DNA of 64,000 bases from Candidatus Electrothrix rattekaaiensis (GTDB lineage Bacteria > Desulfobacterota > Desulfobulbia > Desulfobulbales > Desulfobulbaceae), in contig JAVQMD010000002.1 in NCBI GenBank assembly GCA_032595675.1, forward strand, positions 682,001 through 746,000, given 5' to 3'. Within the stretch, counting starts at the first letter, position 1, and each line of letters starts with the position of its first letter. The position numbers and the translations under genes were made by a program. The notes under the pieces were generated by a model. It was not told the DNA's origin. It did no database searches and saw nothing but the letters and a program-made list of their open reading frames with translations. Of this stretch, positions 56,984 to 64,000 are shown one piece after another.

Positions 56984-59900
56984 CTACTTCGTACACCACG
57001 CATAAGCATTACGGAACATCTTCAACCAAGGCGAAACTTCCAGCCCCTGCATCTCCTGCGGCAGCCAATGGCATTGCCAGGGCAGGAAGGCCCGTTCCGG
57101 GTGGGGCATTAGAGCCAGATGGCGACCGTCCGGCGAGCAGAGTCCGGCAAAACCATCCGGGGAACCGTTGGGATTAAAGGGGTACTGCTCCGTGGCGGCA
57201 CCGCTGTCGTCGGTATAGACCAGCGGTACCAGATTTTTTCCGATGACCTCAGCCCGCACTGCCGCATCCGGGAAATGCAGTTTGCCCTCGCCGTGATCCA
57301 CATGAATACCGAAAACCAGCTCGGACATCCCTTGCAGCATAATAGCCGGGCTGTCCTGCACCCGCACCGTGGCCCAGCGGGATTCAAAGCGACCTGAGTC
57401 GTTATGGATGAAGCGGGGTTGGGCCTCGGCCTCCAGACCCTGCCAAGGCACCCAGCCCAGCAGGCCGAAGAGCTGGCAGCCGTTGCAGATGCCCAGCGTA
57501 AAGGTGTCGGACCGGTTGTAGAACTCGGTAAACATGTCCTTGAGCCGTTCATTGAACAGGATGGTGGCGGCCCAGCCCTTGGCCGATTCCGGCACATCGG
57601 CGTAGGAAAAGCCGCCCACTGCGGCGATGCCCCGGAAGCCTTTCAGGTCGATGCGCCCGGCCAGCAGGTCGGTCATGGTGATATCCCAGGGTTCGAACCC
57701 GGCAGCGTAAAAGGCGGAACTCATCTCCCGGTCCGAGTTGGAACCCTCATCGCGGAGGACAGCCACCCTGGGTTTGTTCGCGGCGGTCAGCAGCGACTGA
57801 GGCGCAGGTTCCGGCTGAAAGGGCAGGTGATAGGCCGGGGCTGTGCGGTCGTAGATGGCCGCCTTTTCCGCATCAGCACAGGCCGGGTTCATCTGGAGGC
57901 GTTCCAGCTGATAGCCGGTTTCCTCCCATTCCTGCCGCAGGACGCGCATGTCCTCATTCAGGACAGGCTGTCCGTTATACCGGATATGAATCTGTTGCGC
58001 CGCAGTCGTGTTTCCCAAGAGGCGGTTGGGCACATCGGCCTTGCCGAGAAGATGTCTGACCTGCGCAATATCCGCCTGTCTGCATTCCAGCACCAGGCCC
58101 AGCTCTTCATGAAACAGGGCCGGGACGGTCTCGGCTTTTCCCTGCATTGTCATTTCCAGACCGCAGTTGCCGGCAAAGGCCATTTCCAGCAGGGTAGTGA
58201 TCAGGCCACCGTCGGAGCGGTCATGTCCGGCCAGGATCAGCCCCTGATCAATCAGCTCCTGCACGGCGGCAAAGGCCCGTCGCAACAGGGCAGGATCGTC
58301 CATATCCGGGCTTGCATCGCCAAGACTGCCCAGGGTCTGTGCCAGGGCGGAACCGCCCAGCCGTGCCTTACCCGGTGCCAGCTCAATAAGCAGCAGAGCC
58401 GAACTCGGCTCCTTGATATCCGGGGTGATGACCTTTCGGATATCGCTCATGGCTGCATAGGCGGAGATGACGAGCTGGCGCGGGGATTTCACGGTCTCCT
58501 CGCCGACCTTGGTCGCCATAGAGAGCGAGTCCTTGCCGCCGTCCACAGCCATGCCCGTGGCGATCATGGCATCGCGCATGGCCCGGGCCGCATCGTTCAT
58601 AGCCGCGCCTTCGCCGGGCAGCTTGGGCGCCCACATCCAGTTGGCCGAGCATTTCACCTGGTCCGGGTCGTCAATCCTGGCCCAGACCAGATTGGTCCAG
58701 GCTTCACCCACGGCCATGCGTGCTCCGGCAGCCGGATCAACCAGCATCTTGATCGGCTGCTCACCGATGGCCGTGGCCCCGCCGGTCAGTCCGAAATGAG
58801 ATTGCGCCACCACGGCCACATCCGCCATAGGCAGTTGAAGCGGGCCGCAGCATTGCTGCTGGACAATCAGGCCGGTGACGGCCCGGTCCACCTTATTGGT
58901 CAGGAAGCGTTTGGACCCGACCGAGACCAGACGGAGGACATTGCGGAGGTGATCGCGTACCGTAGGGGCGGCTCCCCGTGGCCGCCCTCCCTGTGCCTGC
59001 CCTTGCTCATCATTGGCAAAAGGGTAGACACAGGGGGCTACCCCTACAGGTATCCGGTTGTCCTCAAAGGTCTTCTGCGGGATATCACCCAGCACCTCGT
59101 TCAGTTCCACATCCACCGGGGTGGTGCCGTCCTGCTCATCATGGACGATGAAACGCAGATCACCGGTGACCTCGCCCAGGACTTCGCAGCCCACCTTTTC
59201 CCGCTCACAGAGAGCCTGGAACTGTTCGATATTCTCCGGGCTGATCAGGAAGCCGTTGCGCTCCTGATACTCGGCCACGTAGATCTCCAGCACCGACATG
59301 GTGGGGTCGCCGACCCGGATCTTGCGGATCTCGATCCGCCCGCCGGAATGCTCCACCAGCTCCTTGAGCACGTTGGCCGGGCCGCCCGCACCCTGGTCGT
59401 GAATCACCTCGATCAGGGTTTTATCGCCCATCTCGTTGCAGGCCCGGATAACCCGGTTCATTTTCTGCTCCATCTCGGCATCGCCGCGCTGGACCGCGTT
59501 GAAATCCAGCTCCTCAGCGTTTTCGCCCTGGAGCATGGATGAGGCAGCCCCGCCGCCGAAGCCGACCCGATAGGCCGGCCCGCCCACCTGGACAATGAGC
59601 ATCCCCTTTGCTTCCTTTTCCTTTTCCGTGTGCCGGTCATCAATCTGGCCGATACCGCCGGTGAACATGATCGGCTTGAGAAAGCCCCAGCGTTCGCCGT
59701 TGTCCAGGCGTAGGTCAAAGGAGCGGGTGAAGCCCTGGATCAGCGGCTCGCCGAACTTATTGCCATAATCCGAGGCCCCGTTGCTGGCTTCAATTTCGAT
59801 AGTCAGGGCTGAAGCTAGGTTGGAAGGGCAGGGGAGATCGGCTTCCCACGGCAGGTCGTAACCGGGAATGTGGAGGTTGGCCACGCAATAGCCTGCGGTG

Positions 59901-60826
59901 CCAGCCATGACAAAACCGCCTTTACCCGTGCCCTGCACGTCACGGATACGACCGCCGGTACCGGTCTCTGCACCGGGGAAAGGGGCCACGCCGGTGGGGA
60001 AGTTATGGGTCTCGGCAGTGAGCAGAGGATGATAGACAGCCTCAGTGGCTTCCAAGGGCGAGGGCTGCCCCGGCTCTTTCGGCAGCAGGGTGGTGATCTT
60101 GTGCCCGGCCACCACGCTGGAGTTGTCCTTAAAGGCGATCAGCGATCCCTTGGGGTTGGCAATCAGGGTTTCTTTGACCACCTGAAACAGGGTGCCTTCC
60201 TGCTCCTCGCCGTCTACCACCTGCCTGCCGCCGAAATACCCGTGCCGGGAATGCTCGGAGTTGGCGTTATTGAGATCCATGATTTCGACAATGGTGGGAT
60301 TGCGCTGATGCTTCTGCACGAAATACTCGTAGTAGAAGTTGCGATCCCGCTCATCCATCGAGATACCGGGCAGATCCAGCAGGGCATCCGTGCCCTTGCC
60401 CATGAGATCAACCTCGTAGACCGGCTCCGGCTTGACTCCGGTTGCAAAGGTGGTCAGCGGCTCCGGGTAGGGGCATTCGGTCATCCGGTCGTGGTGCGCC
60501 GCGATAAAGGCGGTCATGTCCTCACTTTCCGGCACCAGATAACGGCGGGATCGCTCGGCCCGGCTGACGCAGTCCAGTCCAATGGCCCGGCAGATCGAGA
60601 CCATGTTGGAGGACCAGGCCGTGGCAAAGTTGAGCCTCGGCCCGACCTCGACCACCCGTTCGCCTGCCAGGATCGGGGTCGGGGAAACAGTGTCGATCAG
60701 GAAACCGTCGGCCAGCAGCAGGCGCAGCTGGTGCAGTTCCTGGTCAGTCAGGGTGCGGGAGGATTCTATGTTAAAGCAAAAGGCGCGGCTTGCGTCGATG
60801 CGGCGGTATAAGCGGTTGATAGGCAT
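56984..60826 (-). CDS. purL: Phosphoribosylformylglycinamidine synthase (large single-chain form)
   Basis: 1280 residues, the single-chain FGAM synthase combining PurL and PurQ functions. Visible: N-terminal linker and AIRS-type domain with SEHSRHGYFGGRQVVDGEE, TAETHNFPTGVAPFPGAETG (about 272-291), GFGGGAASSMLQGENAEELD, HDQGAGGPANVLKELVEHSG; the second half ADVAVVAQSHFGLTGGATAI, ANWMWAPKLPGEGAAMNDA and AVDGGKDSLSMATKV; and a C-terminal glutaminase with GICNGCQLFGLLGW (nucleophile Cys about 1152). A REP-like doublet codes residues about 594-622. It makes FGAM from FGAR, ATP and glutamine in purine synthesis. Confidence 0.96.
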   Translation of the reverse strand: MPINRLYRRIDASRAFCFNIESSRTLTDQELHQLRLLLADGFLIDTVSPTPILAGERVVEVGPRLNFATAWSSNMVSICRAIGLDCVSRAERSRRYLVPESEDMTAFIAAHHDRMTECPYPEPLTTFATGVKPEPVYEVDLMGKGTDALLDLPGISMDERDRNFYYEYFVQKHQRNPTIVEIMDLNNANSEHSRHGYFGGRQVVDGEEQEGTLFQVVKETLIANPKGSLIAFKDNSSVVAGHKITTLLPKEPGQPSPLEATEAVYHPLLTAETHNFPTGVAPFPGAETGTGGRIRDVQGTGKGGFVMAGTAGYCVANLHIPGYDLPWEADLPCPSNLASALTIEIEASNGASDYGNKFGEPLIQGFTRSFDLRLDNGERWGFLKPIMFTGGIGQIDDRHTEKEKEAKGMLIVQVGGPAYRVGFGGGAASSMLQGENAEELDFNAVQRGDAEMEQKMNRVIRACNEMGDKTLIEVIHDQGAGGPANVLKELVEHSGGRIEIRKIRVGDPTMSVLEIYVAEYQERNGFLISPENIEQFQALCEREKVGCEVLGEVTGDLRFIVHDEQDGTTPVDVELNEVLGDIPQKTFEDNRIPVGVAPCVYPFANDEQGQAQGGRPRGAAPTVRDHLRNVLRLVSVGSKRFLTNKVDRAVTGLIVQQQCCGPLQLPMADVAVVAQSHFGLTGGATAIGEQPIKMLVDPAAGARMAVGEAWTNLVWARIDDPDQVKCSANWMWAPKLPGEGAAMNDAARAMRDAMIATGMAVDGGKDSLSMATKVGEETVKSPRQLVISAYAAMSDIRKVITPDIKEPSSALLLIELAPGKARLGGSALAQTLGSLGDASPDMDDPALLRRAFAAVQELIDQGLILAGHDRSDGGLITTLLEMAFAGNCGLEMTMQGKAETVPALFHEELGLVLECRQADIAQVRHLLGKADVPNRLLGNTTAAQQIHIRYNGQPVLNEDMRVLRQEWEETGYQLERLQMNPACADAEKAAIYDRTAPAYHLPFQPEPAPQSLLTAANKPRVAVLRDEGSNSDREMSSAFYAAGFEPWDITMTDLLAGRIDLKGFRGIAAVGGFSYADVPESAKGWAATILFNERLKDMFTEFYNRSDTFTLGICNGCQLFGLLGWVPWQGLEAEAQPRFIHNDSGRFESRWATVRVQDSPAIMLQGMSELVFGIHVDHGEGKLHFPDAAVRAEVIGKNLVPLVYTDDSGAATEQYPFNPNGSPDGFAGLCSPDGRHLALMPHPERAFLPWQCHWLPQEMQGLEVSPWLKMFRNAYAWCTK
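58962..59047. repeat. REPIN-like inverted doublet inside purL
   Basis: Two family members in inverted orientation. GTAGGGGCGGCT-CCCCGTG-GCCGCCC at 58962-58988, and on the minus strand GTAGGGGTAGCC-CCCTGTG-TCTACCC covering 59022-59047, are separated by about 33 bases. Both are themselves imperfect palindromes. The 86 bases are read through in frame as part of PurL (VGVAPCVYPFANDEQGQAQG and GRPRGAAPTV). Confidence 0.8.
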
Positions 60827-61430
60827 GGTAATATCCTTTGCTTGCGGATCAGTCAGGGATTGTTTTCCGGGCTTGACCGGTTTGGTTCGGTATACGGCAG
60901 TCAGCCGGATTGTCGATTAATTGAGAAGAACAGGAACGATAACATGGCGGAAAAAACGTTGTCAACGTATTCCGGCTGCTCTTTTAGCAAGAATGCCTAA
61001 GGCAGGCACCACTCCGAATGAATAGGGTCTTCCGACAGAGGGTTAAGAGGCGTACACGGCGGGCTGCTCGGACGATGGGGTGAGAGGTAGGTTTTGTGCG
61101 TCATCTGAACGCGTTGTTGCGCCTGCGCATCGCCGCATTGTTCGCTTCGACATAATTCGCGTGGATATTTGACTCCCTTTTGGTTCCGGTTTTGCCGGGT
61201 TAGGTGTTCTTGAAGAAGGATTGACCCTCTGAAGATATCTTGAGATTAAAAGGGGTTAACGGCTGAGTCAAGCGGAACCAGTGCCTGCTGGTACGTTTTG
61301 ATAAAAAACAAAATGATATTTCCATAGCTTGCTATGCCTTAAAATATATGTCACAATGAAAAAATAAATACCCATTGGGGTATTTATCATTAGGGTGAAA
61401 GAATATATAATTGACCGGCGAGAGATACAT
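60827..61430. other. Divergent intergenic region upstream of purL and the lipoprotein gene
   Basis: About 600 bases. No coding frame with convincing composition was found. It must hold the purL promoter on the minus strand and the lipoprotein promoter on the plus strand. The last 70 bases contain the AAATACCC/GGGTATTT palindrome. A purine riboswitch was looked for by eye and not recognised. Confidence 0.5.
61362..61391 (+). promoter_or_regulatory. Palindromic operator-like site upstream of the lipoprotein gene
   Basis: AAATACCC - ATTG - GGGTATTT (61366-61385) is a perfect 8-base inverted repeat with a 4-base spacer, about 45 bases upstream of the start codon. Its right part continues ATCATT. 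The same word family occurs at 52628-52650 upstream of another secreted protein gene. Confidence 0.6.
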
Positions 61431-64000
61431 ATGAATCTAATTAAATTGTTTTTTTTGATTTTCTCCATGCTGTTGATTCTGGCATCAGCAGGATGCAGAG
61501 AAGAAGACAACGGGAAGCAAGATCCTTCGGGAGAACCTGCTGAGTTAGATGGCGGGGTGGCAACGGCAACACCTCTTCCAGAACTCTCTATTGTCGATTA
61601 TTCCATCACTGAAGGTGACGAAGGAACGAAAAACATCATTTTGACGGTTACATGCTCAAGCAAACCCCTTAGGAGGAAAGCCGTTACGGTCAATTGGTCA
61701 ACATCCAATGCAACAGGTTCGAGCGATGCTCTTGCTAGTGCAGGCGAAGATTATACATCGGCCAGCGGAACATTGACCTTTAAAAGAAGACAGAGTTTGC
61801 AAAAGAAGATAACTATAACTGTTAAGGGAGATGTTAAGGTAGAAGAAGATGAACTGTTTTTAGTGACACTGGAAAACCCTGTTAACGCGACCTTATCGAA
61901 AAGTGTGGGTGAGGTATTGATAGTAAATGATGACAGTGGTGGTTCTCCTGAAATTTCCAATGAAACGAAATATGCAAATCTTCCGAACGGCACTGTTATC
62001 GCGGATCATTTTAATGATTTTTCTCGGAATGATTATGATGGGGATGCTGCCTATGAGACAATATCGGTTTCCGGCCAAGAATTTACCGAGGCTGTACAGG
62101 TCGAAATCAAAAAAGCCCCTTCTGCAGATTCTCGCGTCAATATGACGATTAACTCACCGATACAGCTCCGTCAGGATGATATTATTCTTGTATCATTCTA
62201 TGCTAAAACAGTGACAGCAAGTTCAACGGGAGCCGGACATCTTGAGTTCCTTTTGCAGCATAATGGTGAGCCATGGACGGAATATGTTTCGTGGCCTTTG
62301 GATCTTGGAACTGAATGGAAAAGATATTATATCCCCTTTACTGTCCAGACCTGGAGAGCGAAAAGGGGAGAATACTATGTTCCTCCTCCATCAGGTGGAG
62401 ATGACAACACCTTTGGGGCAGGAGAGGTTCGGTTTCGTTTTTCTCTCGGTTATCACCCCCAGAAACTTCAGTTTGCAGATATGCGGATAGTCAATTATGG
62501 CTCTTCTATAGCTGGAACTCAGTTGCCGGTTACGTCTCTTTTACCAAAGGGAAATAACATTATTATATCAGAAAGCTCTCCGAGTACTGGTGGTGGAACC
62601 TGGAGACCTGATTTGCTCGCCCAAGCCGATGCGGGAAATATGTATCTCCCGGATTTTAGTTATGCCGGGTATCATAGCGGCGAAGAACCTTTGCCAAATG
62701 GTGAGGGGTGGAAAACAATTAATGTCCTTGATTACGGAGCAACTCCTAATGACGAAACTAATGATACCAAAGCAATAAAGAATGCTATTACAGCGGCAGA
62801 AAATATTAGCGAGCCGGTAATACTATCTTTTCCACCAGGGAAATTCATTGTTAGGAATGTGTTGATAATAGATAAGGAAAATTTTATTTTGCGGGGGGCT
62901 GGAAGTGGAATAGGCGGGACAGTGTTGGCAGTATTAAGACCAATGAAGGAAATGACCAAGCCTAGTTTGATACAAGACCTTGAGGAAGATATTGTTTCAT
63001 CAAATAGGCGTACTGACAATGGAGACCTGTTTTCACCTTTCTCTTGGTCTGGTGGTGTTATCTGGCTGGGGAGCACTGAGTTCAGAGGTGCGACTGGGAC
63101 AGCAGCAGAGACAATGGGAACGGCTCTTCGAGGTTCGCATACCCTATCCACTAAGGATGCGAGTAATGTTACATCTGGAGATACTGTTCAGTTAAGATAT
63201 AACGACAATTCCACTACAAACCCTTTACACGATCATGTGTATGGTTGTTCCTCTGCTGACTTACCAGAAGGATTTGGGGGGAGTTTATCGAAGAATCCAG
63301 AGGTTTGGCAGAATATTACCGTGGAGAGCGTGTCGGGAAATGTGGTGAAATTTAAAGAGCCCTTGAATCATGACATCCAATCGGGTTGGAGTGGTCAATT
63401 GAAAACAAGGGCATGGTTCCCTGAGATGGGCGTAGAAGGCATTGCTATAGAGTTTCCCAATGTGCATTATGCGGGGCATCATATAGAGGAAGGTTATAAC
63501 GGCATATTTATTAAGGATGGTTTGAATTGCTGGGTGAGAGATGTTAAAATTACAAACAGCGATTCAGGAATTATCATTGAAACCAGTAAAAATGTAACTG
63601 TACAGAATGTTGTTATTGATGGGCGTGGAGGTCATTATGCCTTGATGACTGCGGATTCCGATCAGGTCTTATTTCGTGATTTTCAATCAGATACTCAGAC
63701 CTGTCACAGTTTGAGCTTTAATACTGCTTCCAGAACTGCGGTGTATACGCACGGGAGGGTGAATGCGGTTTCCTTTGATCAGCATAACGGGATGAACCAT
63801 CAGAATCTTATGGAAGATCTTGATGTCGTTGGGGAAACACGGGATATCTGGGTTCACGGAGGTAATGATTCTGAGCGACCAACCCACGGTGCCTTCAATA
63901 CCTTTTGGAACTTGCGCTTCAGTCCAGCCGGGCAGGTGCCGGTGCAGGGTACCTCAATTAAAGATGGACCGAATGCATATATGATTGGGCTTTCTACTGA
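61431..64000 (+). CDS. Large lipoprotein with Calx-beta domain and pectate-lyase-like beta-helix (3' end outside window)
   Basis: The frame from ATG 61431 (CGAGAGATACAT upstream) stays open for 856 codons to the right edge. Signal peptide LIKLFFLIFSMLLILASAGC ends in a lipobox, lipid-modified Cys about residue 23. A Ser/Pro linker leads to a Calx-beta domain (about 45-165; YSITEGDEGTKNIILTV, AGEDYTSASGTLTFKRR, KVEEDELFLVTLENP, VGEVLIVNDD), then a beta-sandwich region with carbohydrate-binding-like FLLQHNGEPWTEYVSWPLDL (about 200-375). From about residue 420 comes a Pectate_lyase_3-type right-handed beta-helix: INVLDYGATPNDETNDTKAI, ILSFPPGKFIVRNVLII, DVKITNSDSGIIIETSKNVT. Likely a cell-surface polysaccharide-binding or -cleaving protein. 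Confidence 0.85.
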   Translation, partial: MNLIKLFFLIFSMLLILASAGCREEDNGKQDPSGEPAELDGGVATATPLPELSIVDYSITEGDEGTKNIILTVTCSSKPLRRKAVTVNWSTSNATGSSDALASAGEDYTSASGTLTFKRRQSLQKKITITVKGDVKVEEDELFLVTLENPVNATLSKSVGEVLIVNDDSGGSPEISNETKYANLPNGTVIADHFNDFSRNDYDGDAAYETISVSGQEFTEAVQVEIKKAPSADSRVNMTINSPIQLRQDDIILVSFYAKTVTASSTGAGHLEFLLQHNGEPWTEYVSWPLDLGTEWKRYYIPFTVQTWRAKRGEYYVPPPSGGDDNTFGAGEVRFRFSLGYHPQKLQFADMRIVNYGSSIAGTQLPVTSLLPKGNNIIISESSPSTGGGTWRPDLLAQADAGNMYLPDFSYAGYHSGEEPLPNGEGWKTINVLDYGATPNDETNDTKAIKNAITAAENISEPVILSFPPGKFIVRNVLIIDKENFILRGAGSGIGGTVLAVLRPMKEMTKPSLIQDLEEDIVSSNRRTDNGDLFSPFSWSGGVIWLGSTEFRGATGTAAETMGTALRGSHTLSTKDASNVTSGDTVQLRYNDNSTTNPLHDHVYGCSSADLPEGFGGSLSKNPEVWQNITVESVSGNVVKFKEPLNHDIQSGWSGQLKTRAWFPEMGVEGIAIEFPNVHYAGHHIEEGYNGIFIKDGLNCWVRDVKITNSDSGIIIETSKNVTVQNVVIDGRGGHYALMTADSDQVLFRDFQSDTQTCHSLSFNTASRTAVYTHGRVNAVSFDQHNGMNHQNLMEDLDVVGETRDIWVHGGNDSERPTHGAFNTFWNLRFSPAGQVPVQGTSIKDGPNAYMIGLST

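Noticed and set aside
57404-59542. 712-codon open frame on the plus strand
   Set aside because: It is the antisense of purL, whose minus-strand product shows every motif of FGAM synthase; the plus-strand product has His/Gly/Arg-rich shadow composition and no ribosome site.
60827-61360. Riboswitch upstream of purL or the lipoprotein gene
   Set aside because: No purine or cyclic-di-GMP aptamer core sequence was recognised by eye on either strand; a covariance-model scan would be decisive.

Overview
The window reads as a chromosomal segment of a Desulfobacterota (former Deltaproteobacteria) bacterium, most likely of the Desulfobulbales. This is inferred from gene content and protein style (eukaryote-type NADP isocitrate dehydrogenase, long hybrid kinases, an alpha-type biotin carboxylase, many toxin-antitoxin modules). 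A cable-bacterium relative is possible but cannot be shown from sequence alone. Housekeeping genes of moderate G+C alternate with A+T-rich or repeat-rich accessory patches.

Layout. 0-4 kb: an IS1182-like transposase cut by the left edge, an IS-truncated gene, and small toxin-antitoxin-type genes separated by copies of one ~140-bp repeat with attC-like hairpins. 4-10 kb: pgm, a two-gene helicase/DUF2290 unit, nadC and a J-domain protein. 10.5-18.6 kb (minus strand): CheR, a 1365-aa hybrid histidine kinase, an M48 peptidase with TPR-like repeats and an epimerase. 18.7-24.4 kb: an A+T-rich acyltransferase, icd, comF, smpB and tmRNA. 24.4-28.4 kb: decayed toxin-antitoxin genes, a 21-bp tandem array, a TerB-like/zinc-ribbon protein and debris. 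28.6-32.8 kb (minus): tRNA-Leu, secG, tpiA, pgk and gap, a lower-glycolysis/translocase cluster. 33.3-36.6 kb: a biotin-dependent carboxylase alpha subunit and mltB. 36.5-44.3 kb: an island of MNT-type nucleotidyltransferase, DUF4143 ATPase, RhuM-Fic, HicAB, VapBC, RelE/Xre and TumE-like pairs, with a cytochrome b561 and a second 21-bp array. 44.3-52.3 kb: CsgG/LpoB-like and PEGA-like envelope proteins, then an adenylate cyclase, TolC, HlyD and MacB-type ABC efflux genes. 52.3-60.8 kb: a secreted heptad-repeat protein, a YhaV pair, an aminotransferase, an orphan insert carrying a PIN-like candidate, and purL. 61.4 kb to the right edge: a large lipoprotein with a Calx-beta domain and a pectate-lyase-like beta-helix, cut by the window end.

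Most notable signals: (i) a family of palindromic REP-like elements (5'-GTAGGGG...GTG...GCCC) at eight or so sites, including an inverted doublet inserted in frame inside purL and one that supplies the stop codon of gap; (ii) three unrelated 21-bp-periodic (heptapeptide-coding) arrays; (iii) a duplicated cassette-like repeat next to attC-like hairpins; (iv) a helicase/DUF2290 pair that may be a defence unit; (v) a palindromic operator shared by two secreted-protein genes; (vi) several toxin-antitoxin genes killed by single lesions.
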